From: an uncultured Synechococcus sp.
GTDB taxonomy: Bacteria; Cyanobacteriota; Cyanobacteriia; PCC-6307; Cyanobiaceae
Length of the DNA: 50,069 bases
Direction: 5' to 3'
Assembly: GCA_913057985.1 (NCBI GenBank)
Contig: CAJXPL010000018.1
Location: 1-50,069, forward strand
The notes under the pieces are model-generated. The model searched no databases and was not told the DNA's origin. It saw only the letters and a program-made list of their open reading frames with translations. Made by a program: the position numbers and the translations under genes. Positions 8,890-17,142 of the stretch are shown in pieces. The number at the start of each line of letters is the position of its first letter. The stretch's first letter is position 1.

Positions 8890-9807
8890 TCACCGGATCG
8901 ATGACCACTGCGCGTTCAAGGCATTGGCTCCCGCGGTGTCGCAGGAACCTCCCTGGCCCTTGACGATCGTGCACACGTTGAGGGTCGCCGTCGAAACAGC
9001 ATTGCGACCGGCAGCAATCCCCTCTCCATAGAGCGGTGTGGACGCAATCGGCAATCCCGTGGCCTTGCTGATGCGCCTCAGGGTTTTGTTCGGAGTGGCC
9101 GAAGGGGAAAAGATGGTTTTGGCACCGGATGCTTTCACCTCTTGGGTGATTGTTTTGAGGCTGGAGGGCCGCAAAACGCCACCGGTGGTGTGACTGTCCA
9201 ACATCGCAATCTCGACAAGTCCGAAGCGATCCGCGAGATGGCTGTAGGTCCTGTGATCGGTCACCAGGACCCGCTGGGCCGGGGGCAAAGAACTGAACTG
9301 CTTGGCTTCCCAGCTCTGCAAAGCCTGTAAAACAGCAACGGCACGAGCCGTGCGTTGCTGCAATGCCGCACGATCACTGGGTGGAAGAACGGGGGCCAGA
9401 GAACTTGAGATCACCCGCACCATTGCTGCGGAATTGGCCGGGTCGTGCCAGACATGGGGGTCGCTGCCGCCATAGGACGGCAGAGCGACTTCACCGACGG
9501 CCACCACCGTTCCAGGTGACTGGAGCTTTTTGGCCGACGGGGTCAGCCCGAAACCGATGTGCACAACCAGATCACTCTTGGCGATCTGGCTGCGATCACT
9601 GGGCTTCAAGCGATAGGAATGGGGATCACCACCAGGAGGGATCAGGCACGTGACCGACGCGGCACCGGCAGCCAGGGTCTTGGTGAGATCACAGAGCGTT
9701 CCGTCAACGGCCACCACCACAGGTTGAGCCGCATGGGCCGGAACTACGGCAGCTCCAATGGCCAAAGCAAGGCTGACCCCCGCCGATCGAGCCAAAACAG
9801 GACGCAT
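8890..9807 (-). CDS. znuA: Zinc ABC transporter, periplasmic binding protein ZnuA
   Basis: A 305-residue cluster-9 (A-1) metal-binding lipocalin-unrelated solute receptor with a signal peptide ending at AHA (residue 26). Ligand-like histidines occur in GGDPHSY (H63), DPHVWHD (H118, H121) and DHRTYSH (H185, H190), as in ZnuA/TroA. The His-rich loop that many ZnuA proteins carry between the first and second ligand is absent; only H83 lies there. A C-terminal cysteine pair (279, 289) could form a disulfide. The ATG at 9807 is chosen because it begins the signal peptide. Upstream in-frame codons lie inside the Zur-type operator. It is divergent from znuC and followed by the His-rich barrel. Confidence 0.92.
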   Translation of the reverse strand: MRPVLARSAGVSLALAIGAAVVPAHAAQPVVVAVDGTLCDLTKTLAAGAASVTCLIPPGGDPHSYRLKPSDRSQIAKSDLVVHIGFGLTPSAKKLQSPGTVVAVGEVALPSYGGSDPHVWHDPANSAAMVRVISSSLAPVLPPSDRAALQQRTARAVAVLQALQSWEAKQFSSLPPAQRVLVTDHRTYSHLADRFGLVEIAMLDSHTTGGVLRPSSLKTITQEVKASGAKTIFSPSATPNKTLRRISKATGLPIASTPLYGEGIAAGRNAVSTATLNVCTIVKGQGGSCDTAGANALNAQWSSIR

Positions 9808-9822
9808 GGACGTCTTGATGAG

Positions 9823-9835
9823 AATGATTATCATT
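9823..9835. promoter_or_regulatory. Fur/Zur-type operator between znuA and znuCB
   Basis: AATGAT-T-ATCATT is a perfect 6-1-6 inverted repeat embedded in AGAATGATTATCATTTT. It matches the core of Fur-superfamily operators. It lies 16 bp before the znuA ATG and 78 bp before the znuC ATG, so one site can control both divergent units. Zur rather than Fur is inferred from the zinc genes it faces. Confidence 0.85.
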
Positions 9836-9912
9836 TTGCTGAGCACTTGATTCCTCGCCAACATGAGGTGTGCAAAACATCAAGAGGCCCAAGTCCGGCC
9901 ACCGAAGAGTTG

Positions 9913-10602
9913 ATGAGCCATTCGTCGTGCGTGCTGAGCACAACAGAGCTGTGCTTCAGCTACGGAGGTCGCAACACCGTCGACCGCGTCAACCTGCAAC
10001 TCCAAGCGGGAACACTGACGGCGCTGGTGGGGCCCAACGGAGCCGGCAAATCAACCCTGTTGCATCTGATCGAAGGACGACTGAAACCCAGCCAAGGAAC
10101 AATCAACACCAGCAAGCCAATCGGCCTAATGCCCCAGCGGGCAGCCATTGATTGGTCGTTTCCGATCACCGCCCGCGACATGGTGCAGCTAGGGACGCCC
10201 AAAAAGGGCAAAGCCACAGCAGCGCACCACTGCGAACAGCTGCTGGAACGCGTCGGCATGGCAGCCATGGGTTCACGACGCCTCAACCAGCTCTCGGGCG
10301 GCCAGCAACAACGCGTCCTGCTGGCAAGAGGATTGATGCAGCAGACCGACATCCTGCTGCTGGATGAACCCTGCAGCGCCATCGATCCACCGACGCGCGA
10401 GCACCTGCTCAAGGTGATGCGGGATCAGGCGGAAGCCGGCCAGACGCTGCTGGTGAGCAGCCACGATTGGGGCAGCGCCCTCGACAGCTACGACCAGGTG
10501 GTCGTGATGGACGGCCAAATCCTGGCCAACGGATCACCCAACACGGTTCGAGAAAAACTGAGCGACCTGACTTGCATGATGGGGAGCCACTGCTGTGGTT
10601 GA
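9913..10602 (+). CDS. znuC: Zinc ABC transporter, ATP-binding protein ZnuC
   Basis: A 229-residue ABC ATPase that powers zinc import at the inner membrane. It shows Walker A GPNGAGKST near residue 40, signature LSGGQQQRV near 130, Walker B ILLLDEP near 150 and the switch histidine in SSHDW. The ATG at 9913 follows a GAAGAG ribosome site and precedes the usual first strand. Reading upstream in frame only adds sequence antisense to znuA. Its stop overlaps the znuB GTG by 8 bp, so synthesis of the two is likely coupled. Transcription starts from the region of the shared operator. Confidence 0.93.
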   Translation: MSHSSCVLSTTELCFSYGGRNTVDRVNLQLQAGTLTALVGPNGAGKSTLLHLIEGRLKPSQGTINTSKPIGLMPQRAAIDWSFPITARDMVQLGTPKKGKATAAHHCEQLLERVGMAAMGSRRLNQLSGGQQQRVLLARGLMQQTDILLLDEPCSAIDPPTREHLLKVMRDQAEAGQTLLVSSHDWGSALDSYDQVVVMDGQILANGSPNTVREKLSDLTCMMGSHCCG

Positions 10603-11389
10603 GCCCGACGTCTGGTGGCTTCTACCACTCACGATCTCGCTGTTGATCGGGGCCATTTGTCCGGCCACTGGAGCATTGCTGATCACCCAACGCCGGGTGC
10701 TGCTGGCCAACCTGATGGCCCATTCCGTTCTTCCCGGTTTGGTGATCGCCCTGGCCATTGGCATCGACCCAAGCATCGGCGGCCTGATCAGTGGACTGCT
10801 GGGAGCATTGGTGGCTGAACGCTTGAACCGACGCTTCAAAGGCCGGGAAGAGGGCGCTATCAACACTGTGCTGGCAGGCTTCACGGCCCTGGGCGTGCTG
10901 TTGGTGCCTCTGCTAGAGGCACGGGTGGACCTGGAGACAATTCTGTTCGGCGATCTGCTGGCTGCCACCACAACAGATCTGCTGCGAACAACCATCTCAG
11001 CCAGTGCCCTGTTAGCGATGTTGGTGTGGGGCTACCGCGACCTGGTGTTCGTTGGCATCGACCCCGAGGGAGCAGCCATCGCCAAACGACCGGTGCTCTT
11101 GATTCGGCTGATCTGCAGCCTGATCACCGCCCTGGTGGTGATCAGCGCCATCACTGCCGTGGGGGTGATTCTGGTGATTGGCCTGCTGTGCGCTCCGGTG
11201 CTGATGCACGTGGAGCGCAGCCGAAGCCTGAAGGAACTCATGCTGCGCAGCGCGAGCACAGGGCTGCTTCTGTGTGGCGGCGGAATGATGCTGGCGATTG
11301 CTATTGACCTGCCACCGGGTCCACTGATCGGAACACTGTGCTTGGCTCTTCTATTCAGCTACAGGGGCAACACTGCAGAGCAACGGTGA
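10595..11389 (+). CDS. znuB: Zinc ABC transporter, permease ZnuB
   Basis: A 264-residue inner-membrane permease with about eight to nine helices, of the ABC-3 family that imports Zn, Mn or Fe. The ABC-3 pattern is visible in 'GALLITQRRVLLANLMAHS' near residue 28-46 and in the Gly/Ala-rich helices at residues 50-75, 170-200 and 225-255. It starts at GTG 10595, overlapping the end of znuC, and ends in a hairpin region shared with the convergent small gene. Together with ZnuA and ZnuC it makes a complete high-affinity zinc importer. Confidence 0.92.
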   Translation: MVEPDVWWLLPLTISLLIGAICPATGALLITQRRVLLANLMAHSVLPGLVIALAIGIDPSIGGLISGLLGALVAERLNRRFKGREEGAINTVLAGFTALGVLLVPLLEARVDLETILFGDLLAATTTDLLRTTISASALLAMLVWGYRDLVFVGIDPEGAAIAKRPVLLIRLICSLITALVVISAITAVGVILVIGLLCAPVLMHVERSRSLKELMLRSASTGLLLCGGGMMLAIAIDLPPGPLIGTLCLALLFSYRGNTAEQR

Positions 11390-11393
11390 TAAG

Positions 11394-11415
11394 GGAAGCC
11401 TTCTTTACGGCTTTT
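11394..11415 (+). terminator. Probable weak terminator after znuB
   Basis: GGAAGCC, an eight-base loop and GGCTTTT form a 5-bp core stem extended by G-T pairs and run into four T. It lies right after the znuB stop and reaches into the last codons of the convergent small gene. Short stem, so moderate confidence. Confidence 0.5.
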
Positions 11416-11569
11416 GCTGCAGGAACATCCGATTAAGGCGGCGCCGCATTCTCCGCATCAATGTGCGTTCCTGCTCCTGGCGGAAGGTGCGCCGAAAGGC
11501 CAGGAACAACACAGTCAGCGTTGGGGCCATGCCGACGCTGAATAGGGCGATCAAGCTTGCGTCGCTCAT
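11405..11569 (-). CDS. 54-residue single-pass membrane protein
   Basis: A very short protein with one membrane helix at residues 4-25 (SLIALFSVGMAPTLTVLFLAF) followed by a strongly basic tail in which about ten of 24 residues are Arg or Lys. I do not recognise a family. The ATG at 11569 gives the helix right at the N-terminus. It begins 17 bp after the stop of the next upstream small gene, so both are probably co-transcribed. The basic tail would sit on the cytoplasmic face and could bind lipid head groups, nucleic acid or a protein partner; that is inference. Confidence 0.5.
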   Translation of the reverse strand: MSDASLIALFSVGMAPTLTVLFLAFRRTFRQEQERTLMRRMRRRLNRMFLQQKP

Positions 11570-11585
11570 GACTCCATCCACCCCG

Positions 11586-11822
11586 CTATTGAACAACGGC
11601 CAACCAACCACCAGCCAGGGCTGCAATCAAGCCACAGGCGAGGGCTTGAAGCACAAATTGGCCTGAATCTTTCTTGTCCCAACGATCAATGGCCTTCGAT
11701 GCCGTCACAAATGGTTCTTTATTCCTGATCAACTTATCGATGTACAGCTCGATAAATTGATCATCGAGTTCAAGCCGCCGCAGCTTGGAACGAATCTGGT
11801 TGAGCTCAAATTGATTCATCAT
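11586..11822 (-). CDS. 78-residue tail-anchored membrane protein of unknown function
   Basis: Residues 1-55 are charged and helical (QIRSKLRRLELDDQFIELYID and onward), and residues 58-77 form a C-terminal hydrophobic helix with Gly/Ala, giving a tail-anchored layout. Two adjacent ATGs (11822 and 11819) are equally possible. I do not recognise the family. The GC content is lower than in neighbours. With the following 54-residue protein it forms a pair of tiny membrane proteins in tandem, which suggests a shared small complex or stress role, but nothing in the sequence proves it. Confidence 0.6.
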   Translation of the reverse strand: MMNQFELNQIRSKLRRLELDDQFIELYIDKLIRNKEPFVTASKAIDRWDKKDSGQFVLQALACGLIAALAGGWLAVVQ

Positions 11823-11852
11823 TCGAAAATCTCACAACTTCGCAGCCATGAA

Positions 11853-11872
11853 CATTGCATTACATTGCATTA
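11853..11872. repeat. Tandem 10-mer repeat upstream of small gene
   Basis: CATTGCATTA occurs twice in direct tandem in the 234-bp spacer 11823-12056. This spacer is AT-rich, holds no convincing gene and presumably contains the promoter of the minus-strand small-gene pair. Confidence 0.5.
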
Positions 11873-12056
11873 CCGTTCCGAACGAATCAATGCTGAAAAC
11901 ACCAACCATGTATCAACAGAGCCGATCTCAAAAAAGAAGATCAATCATTTTAGCGAGACCGAACTCTTGACGTGGTCCCCCAAGAAAAGAAAGCTCACTG
12001 CTGGCAGAGCAAGTCATCCCAAACTCGATTGACGACGGTAGGGCTCCTCAAAATCC

Positions 12057-12248
12057 CTAAAAACCTTTGGCACTGCCGCGTCGCTTCGGTTGCATCACTT
12101 CAATCGTCTTTGGCCGTGTCTTGCTGGAATACCAAACGCGTTGCGCTGCGTCGTAGCTCTCAACATCCTTGAACGACCCATCACACAACCAGACGCGGTA
12201 GTGGTGACGGTCATAGGGGTCGGAACTGGTTTCGGTGAACTGTTTCAT
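12057..12248 (-). CDS. 63-residue conserved-looking protein of unknown function
   Basis: A small soluble basic protein. Its N-terminal two thirds carry a beta-rich YRVWLCDGSFKDVESYDAAQ segment with Trp, Tyr and Cys, and a basic tail ends in RRGSAKGF. The compact fold-like pattern and codon use suggest a real gene. I do not recognise the family. The ATG at 12248 is preferred to the codon at 12290, since the extra 14 residues are low in structure. It lies 38 bp after the stop of the hydrolase gene on the same strand and may be its distal operon partner. Confidence 0.6.
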   Translation of the reverse strand: MKQFTETSSDPYDRHHYRVWLCDGSFKDVESYDAAQRVWYSSKTRPKTIEVMQPKRRGSAKGF

Positions 12249-12286
12249 GCAACTCAATAACGATCGTGTCGAGCCAGGTCTGCTGG

Positions 12287-13462
12287 TCAATCAGAGCCAA
12301 GCCTGGTGAATGCTGCGCGGCGAGGATCTCGATACCGCTCCGCCACATGCTTGCCCCATAAGCCTTCCCAGTAGAAGAAGATCACGCCATGACCGCGTTG
12401 CCGGGCCAGGCGGACTTTTTGTTCCAGAACGGCCATCGAGGTGGTGCGTTTGCCGAATCCCGCCAACACGCCAATCTGCGAGGGGATGCCCCAGCTGCGG
12501 GCTTTGCGCAGCGCCGGCTGATCCAGGTCTTTGGCGAATCCTCGAACCGAATAGGCATAGTTCTGAACCACCAACTCTTCAATCAGCCCGCCCAAAGCCC
12601 AGAGCTCCCAGTCCTGCAGCCAGAGGTTGTAGGCCGAACGGAAGGGGCCTGGAGACAGGCTGATTCGGGTGGAAAGGCGTTCCTGCTTGAGACGTTGCCG
12701 CAACTCACGCAAGAGAGAGGTGAGTTGATTGCGCCGCCATTTCATCCACTGCCGATTGCTGTGATCCCGAGGAGGTACCAGTCCCGTCTCCTGCCGGTAC
12801 AACGCCACGGTGGTGGGGTCATAACCGAACTGAACCGGCCAGGCGAAGTGGTCGTCCAGTTGCAGGCCATGCATCGGACAGCGCTTCAGGGTTTCCACCA
12901 CCAAACCGATGAAGCGGGCACGAACCTCCGGATGGGCAGGATTGAGCCAAGCCATCCGATGGTTGCCATGCATGACCATCCAACGTTGGCCATTGGCTTT
13001 GGCCAACACCCAGCTGGGGTTGTTGCGCACAACGGATGAATCGGCCGGCTCCATCAGGCCGTACTCAAACCAGGGCATCACCTTGATGCCGCGGCGCCGA
13101 CCTTCCGCCGCCAGGGTGCAGATGGGATCAAGACCGACCCCAGCCTTCTGCAACGGCGGCTCCACTGGAGCGAAGCGGCTGCGATGAAACGTGGTGCCAC
13201 GGCTCCAGACGTTCGGCACCACGCGATTGAAACCCGCATCCTGCAGCTGTTGCATCGCAGCGCTGATGCGCGTCCGGTCGTAATAGAGCTGGCTGGGGCT
13301 GTTGGTCAGCCACACCCCCATCGTGCTGCGGGTTCGGTGCAACCGGTCCAATCGGGACTCAGCCATCAGAGGTGCGGGAAGCCCCGCCATCAGGCTGGCC
13401 AGAGCAACACCAAACAGAGGCTTCCACCGCTGAGCCAACGCCGTTGAAGCACCGGGCCTCAA
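12287..13462 (-). CDS. GHL10/DUF187-like glycoside hydrolase family protein
   Basis: About 390 residues. An N-terminal signal-like segment ends near PAPLMA (residue 33). Next is a TIM-barrel domain with the DUF187/GHL10 hallmarks: RGVWLTN-like 'MGVWLTN' near residue 49, 'NRVVPNVWSRG' near 80, 'WFEYGL' near 130, 'WLNPAHPEVR' near 172 and 'LQLDDHFAWP' near 198. Relatives include YngK-like lipoproteins; the natural substrate is mostly unknown, with cell-envelope glycans suspected. The start is uncertain: the only codons placing the signal at the N-terminus are TTGs (13462 or 13438). Acting place is probably periplasm or envelope. It is followed by the 63-residue gene. Confidence 0.8.
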   Translation of the reverse strand: MRPGASTALAQRWKPLFGVALASLMAGLPAPLMAESRLDRLHRTRSTMGVWLTNSPSQLYYDRTRISAAMQQLQDAGFNRVVPNVWSRGTTFHRSRFAPVEPPLQKAGVGLDPICTLAAEGRRRGIKVMPWFEYGLMEPADSSVVRNNPSWVLAKANGQRWMVMHGNHRMAWLNPAHPEVRARFIGLVVETLKRCPMHGLQLDDHFAWPVQFGYDPTTVALYRQETGLVPPRDHSNRQWMKWRRNQLTSLLRELRQRLKQERLSTRISLSPGPFRSAYNLWLQDWELWALGGLIEELVVQNYAYSVRGFAKDLDQPALRKARSWGIPSQIGVLAGFGKRTTSMAVLEQKVRLARQRGHGVIFFYWEGLWGKHVAERYRDPRRAAFTRLGSD

Positions 13463-13537
13463 GGATGGCGCGGATCAACCGTGATCAAGCCGAACCAAGC
13501 CCGCTCGTTCAACAGTCCATGGGCCCGCGGCCAACGG

Positions 13538-14533
13538 TCAGCGGAACATCGAGCTCACAGAGCTCTCTTCATGGATGCGCCAGATCGCTTCCCCAAGCAT
13601 GTTGGCCACGGAGAGCACCTTCAGCTGAGGGAAGACCCGGTCCTGCGGGATCGGGATGCTGTTGGTCACCACCACCTGCTCAAACAGGCCCTCAACGGAC
13701 AGGCGTTCGCTGGCGGGGGGAGAGAAGACGGCGTGGGTGGCGCAGGCCAGCACCCGCTTGGCTCCTTGCTCCCGCAGCAAGCGTGCACCGGCGCAGATCG
13801 TGCCGCCGGTGTCGATCATGTCGTCGATCAGGATCGCCGTCCGCCCCGCCACATCACCAATCACCGTGAGGCTTTCGGCCATGTTGTGGCCGGTACGGCG
13901 CTTGTCGATGATCGCCAGCGGGGCATCGTTCATCTGCTTGGCGAAGGCCCGGGCCCGCGCCACGCCCCCAACGTCAGGAGACACCACCACCACATCTCCC
14001 AGATCCTGGGTGGAGAGGTAGTCCACCAGCACGGGAGAGCCGTAGATGTGATCGCAGGGGATATCGAAATAGCCCTGAATCTGGGCGGAGTGCAGGTCCA
14101 TTGCCAGCACGCGGTCAACGCCCGACGTCACCAGCAGGTTGGCCGTGAGCTTGGCGGTGATTGATTCACGACCAGCGGTCTTGCGGTCGGCACGGGCGTA
14201 GCCGTAGTAGGGCACCACAGCGGTGATCTGCCGTGCAGAAGCCCGTCTGCAGGCATCCACCATGATCAGCAGCTCCATCAGGTGATCGTTCACCGGTGCG
14301 CAGGTGGGCTGGATCAAGAACACGTCGCAGCCACGGATCGACTCCTGGATCTGCACGTAGAGCTCACCGTCGGCAAAACGCTTGCAGACGCGGGGGCCAT
14401 CAGGCACCCCGAGATAAGCGGAAATCTCCTTGGCCAGAGCAGGGTTCGAGGTGCCGCTGAACAGGCGCAGACGGCGGCTGTCAGGGGCCAGCTGCTCCTG
14501 TTCGGCACGGGCAGCTGTCAGGAAACTTGTCAC
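13538..14533 (-). CDS. prs: Ribose-phosphate pyrophosphokinase
   Basis: A 331-residue class I PRPP synthase, which transfers pyrophosphate from ATP to ribose 5-phosphate, feeding purine, pyrimidine, His, Trp and NAD synthesis. Landmarks are FADGELYVQI near residue 54, the flexible-loop YYGYARADRK near 118, DLHSAQIQGYF near 153, PDVGGVARAR near 190 and the PRPP-binding loop ILIDDMIDTGG near 242. The start is GTG 14533; the 20-residue tail before the core is common in cyanobacterial forms. It is divergent from the next gene by about 50 bp and probably monocistronic. Confidence 0.96.
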   Translation of the reverse strand: MTSFLTAARAEQEQLAPDSRRLRLFSGTSNPALAKEISAYLGVPDGPRVCKRFADGELYVQIQESIRGCDVFLIQPTCAPVNDHLMELLIMVDACRRASARQITAVVPYYGYARADRKTAGRESITAKLTANLLVTSGVDRVLAMDLHSAQIQGYFDIPCDHIYGSPVLVDYLSTQDLGDVVVVSPDVGGVARARAFAKQMNDAPLAIIDKRRTGHNMAESLTVIGDVAGRTAILIDDMIDTGGTICAGARLLREQGAKRVLACATHAVFSPPASERLSVEGLFEQVVVTNSIPIPQDRVFPQLKVLSVANMLGEAIWRIHEESSVSSMFR

Positions 14534-14589
14534 GGCGCCCGCGGAACGAATTCTGCTGTAATCCGATGGTAAAGGTGAGCAGTGCCCCC

Positions 14590-15090
14590 ATGTCCACAGG
14601 TTTCCCGCTGCTGGTGGGTGCGGGCCCCCTGCCTGAACTCAAAATGCGCCAGGCCTGCGAAGCCCTGGCCAGGGCATGCCGATGCCCCCTGACCACCGTG
14701 GCCAGTGGTGCATCACCGGCCGAAGTCCTGCAGGACAACCCCGCGGCTGAAGGGTTGGTGCGGCTCAGTGGTGACGCAGCCAGGCCCACGCAAGAGGGTG
14801 ATGCCAGCTGGCTCCAGGCCCTGGCCGACTGGCGTCAGCCGGTGCTGCTGCTGACCACTGCTGAACAGGACGGTTCAATCTCTGGCGCAGCCGCGGCCTA
14901 CGCCGCTCTCTGCCGGGAACTGCAGGTGCCCCTGTTGGGCCTGGTGCAGCTCCAGGGCCCCTGGAACGGCCCAGCGCGACGCCGGGACGGCCTCAGCTGG
15001 CTGGGCTGGATCCCCGATGAGAAGCATCCGGATCAGGCCGAATGCGTCGACGCCCTGGCCCTGAGACTGCAGCTGCGGAACCCCGCTTAA
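14590..15090 (+). CDS. Conserved hypothetical protein, 166 residues
   Basis: A soluble protein with a glycine-rich N-terminus (FPLLVGAGPLP), alternating beta/alpha pattern and a strand-like 'QPVLLLTTAEQDGSISGAAAAYAALC' region followed by 'VPLLGLVQLQ'. This is the look of a Rossmann- or P-loop-like alpha/beta fold, vaguely like dethiobiotin-synthetase relatives, but no canonical Walker A is present. I do not recognise a family with confidence. ATG 14590 has an AAGGTGAG ribosome site at a suitable distance; ATG 14566 is an alternative. Its TAA shares bases with the convergent stop at 15087. Confidence 0.65.
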   Translation: MSTGFPLLVGAGPLPELKMRQACEALARACRCPLTTVASGASPAEVLQDNPAAEGLVRLSGDAARPTQEGDASWLQALADWRQPVLLLTTAEQDGSISGAAAAYAALCRELQVPLLGLVQLQGPWNGPARRRDGLSWLGWIPDEKHPDQAECVDALALRLQLRNPA

Positions 15091-16019
15091 GGCTGGGGCC
15101 AGAGGGGACGGCGGGCACCGGCTTTGATCTGGCGCAACGTCTGCTCACCGACTCGCTCGTCCAAGGGAAGGCGGCTGATCCGTGCAGGTTCAGGGCTGGC
15201 AATGATCGCCGCGGCCAGGCTCAGCTGCTCCGAACGATTGAGGTTGGTCTCCACCTCGGTGTTCAGTTGGTTCAACAAGGCAGGAATCACCGCGATGCCA
15301 CTGGGGTCCTTGACCTGTTCGATCAGCCCCTCCACAAGGATGTTCTGACGCTGGCGACGCTGGGCGACAGCCTTGGGGTCGGGCAGGTGGCGCACCAGCT
15401 GTTCCGCCTGGGCGCCATTAAGACGCTGTCGCCCGGCCTGGAGCAGGACGGTGTAGCCCTGCGTCTTGTCATGGCGCTTGTAGGAGTCGCTCAACACCAC
15501 CTCCACCTCGCCCAGACCATCCACCAGGCGGCGCAAGGCCGCACGGGGCATCACCACATAGCGATTGGGATCACCCGGCTGAAGACCAACAATGTCGCTG
15601 ATGGCATCGCTGAGAAGACTGACGCCACCCCGTCGCCACAACTGAGCCAAGGGGCCCGGATTCTCTGCGCCAGGGAGCTGAACTCCGAGCTCCGTGGGGA
15701 TCTGGAGCACCTGAAGCGGCTCCTGGGCGGCAATGCGAAGCAACAGCAGTGCATCGGCATTGGGGGGCCCCTTGGGCGCGGCCTGATTGGAGGCGGCACC
15801 CAGCCGATCCGCATCAACACCGATCACCAACACCGTCACCGGTACTTCCGGGAAGGGGGCCAGAGTTTCAGGTTGATCCGCACTCAGCGGAGCGCCCGCG
15901 GCAACGCGATCGGGTTTTGGCCAGAGGGTCGCCATCAACCACCCGGTCACACCAATCCCGAGCACGGCAGCACCGACGCACAGCGCACCGCGAACTCGGG
16001 ATGGCGACAACCAGATCAT
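15087..16019 (-). CDS. LytR-CpsA-Psr (LCP) family protein
   Basis: A 310-residue protein with one N-terminal membrane helix (residues 12-31) and an extracytoplasmic LCP domain starting at [12 protein letters not shown] (about residue 60). The C-terminal LCP motif '[15 protein letters not shown]...RRQRQ' is well kept. LCP enzymes attach glycopolymers to the cell wall from polyprenyl-phosphate donors. The usual 'IPRD' motif, whose Arg and Asp take part in phosphate binding, reads IPTE here, so the active site may be altered. In cyanobacteria such proteins are thought to work on wall or surface polysaccharides. It is convergent with the previous gene and diverges from bciA. Confidence 0.85.
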   Translation of the reverse strand: MIWLSPSRVRGALCVGAAVLGIGVTGWLMATLWPKPDRVAAGAPLSADQPETLAPFPEVPVTVLVIGVDADRLGAASNQAAPKGPPNADALLLLRIAAQEPLQVLQIPTELGVQLPGAENPGPLAQLWRRGGVSLLSDAISDIVGLQPGDPNRYVVMPRAALRRLVDGLGEVEVVLSDSYKRHDKTQGYTVLLQAGRQRLNGAQAEQLVRHLPDPKAVAQRRQRQNILVEGLIEQVKDPSGIAVIPALLNQLNTEVETNLNRSEQLSLAAAIIASPEPARISRLPLDERVGEQTLRQIKAGARRPLWPQP

Positions 16020-16083
16020 TTCGCTGGACGAACCGCAATGGCGCTTAGTTTCGCCCAGATCTCCAGTTCCTAGCCTGGGCCCC

Positions 16084-17127
16084 GTGAAGCCGTCATCGAT
16101 GTCCCTCCGCCACGACTACCGCAGCCGACCACCCGAACAGGTGCGCGTGGTGGTGTTCGGAGCCACGGGCTACATCGGCCGCTTTGTGGTGAAGGAACTG
16201 GTGGATCGGGGCTACCAGGTGATCGCCTTCGCCCGCGAGCGCAGCGGCATCGGTGGTCGTCAGAGCAGGGACGAAGTCATCGCTGATTTCCCGGGTGCTG
16301 AGGTGCGCTTCGGGGATGTCACCGATCCAGCCTCAATCGCCGCCGAGGCCTTCGATCAACCCACGGATGTGGTGGTGAGTTGCCTGGCGTCACGCACCGG
16401 CGGCCGCAAGGATTCCTGGGCGATTGACCACGCAGCCACCCTCAACACCTACGAGCAGGGACGGGCGGCCGGGGTGGCCCACTACGTGCTGCTCTCGGCC
16501 ATCTGTGTGCAGAAGCCGCTGCTGGAATTTCAGAAGGCGAAGCTGGCCTTCGAAGCCGTGTTGCAGGCGGATGAGGAGATGAGCCACTCCATCGTTCGCC
16601 CCACCGCCTTTTTCAAAAGTCTGGGCGGACAGGTGGAAAGCTGCCGCAAGGGCGGCCCCTACGTGATGTTCGGAGGCGGAACCCTGGCCAGCTGCAAGCC
16701 GATCAGCGAAGCCGATCTGGCCAGGTTCATGGCCGACTGCATCCATGACGCGTCCAAACGCAACCAGGTGCTGCCGATTGGGGGGCCGGGTCCGGCGCTG
16801 AGCGCCCGGGAGCAGGGAGAGATGCTCTTCCGCGCTCTGAACAAGCCCGAACGGATGCTGTCAGTGCCGATTGCCCTAATGGATGCACCGATCGCCGTGC
16901 TGGGCGCCCTGGCTCGCGTGTTCCCAGGCATCAACGACACGGCGGAATTTGGTCGGATCGGCCGCTACTACGCCAGCGAATCGATGCTCGTCTGGGATGA
17001 GCAGAAGCAGTGCTACGACGCGGATGCCACGCCGTCCTATGGAACCGACACGCTGGAGCAGTTCTTTGAGCGCGTGGCCCGGGAGGGCATGGCCGGGCAG
17101 GACCTGGGGGATGCGGCGCTGTTCTGA
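16084..17127 (+). CDS. bciA: 3,8-divinyl (proto)chlorophyllide 8-vinyl reductase, BciA type
   Basis: A 347-residue NADPH-dependent short-chain/NmrA-like reductase that converts the C8 vinyl group of (proto)chlorophyllide to ethyl, making monovinyl chlorophyll. The sequence shows the Rossmann motif [15 protein letters not shown] near residue 26, '[19 protein letters not shown]' near 100, '[14 protein letters not shown]' near 175 and '[14 protein letters not shown]' near 238, all typical of BciA/DVR. Marine Synechococcus use this form, while Prochlorococcus lacks it and keeps divinyl chlorophyll (established knowledge). Start may be GTG 16084 or ATG 16099. malQ follows 15 bp later, probably co-transcribed. 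Confidence 0.92.
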   Translation: MKPSSMSLRHDYRSRPPEQVRVVVFGATGYIGRFVVKELVDRGYQVIAFARERSGIGGRQSRDEVIADFPGAEVRFGDVTDPASIAAEAFDQPTDVVVSCLASRTGGRKDSWAIDHAATLNTYEQGRAAGVAHYVLLSAICVQKPLLEFQKAKLAFEAVLQADEEMSHSIVRPTAFFKSLGGQVESCRKGGPYVMFGGGTLASCKPISEADLARFMADCIHDASKRNQVLPIGGPGPALSAREQGEMLFRALNKPERMLSVPIALMDAPIAVLGALARVFPGINDTAEFGRIGRYYASESMLVWDEQKQCYDADATPSYGTDTLEQFFERVAREGMAGQDLGDAALF

Positions 17128-17142
17128 AGCCGCCATCCTTGG

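Noticed and set aside
11757-12032. 91-codon plus-strand frame in the AT-rich spacer
   Set aside because: Half lies antisense to the 78-residue gene; no ribosome site or recognisable pattern.
15042-16073. 343-codon plus-strand frame opposite the LCP gene
   Set aside because: No motif; the minus-strand protein has a membrane anchor and LCP domain.
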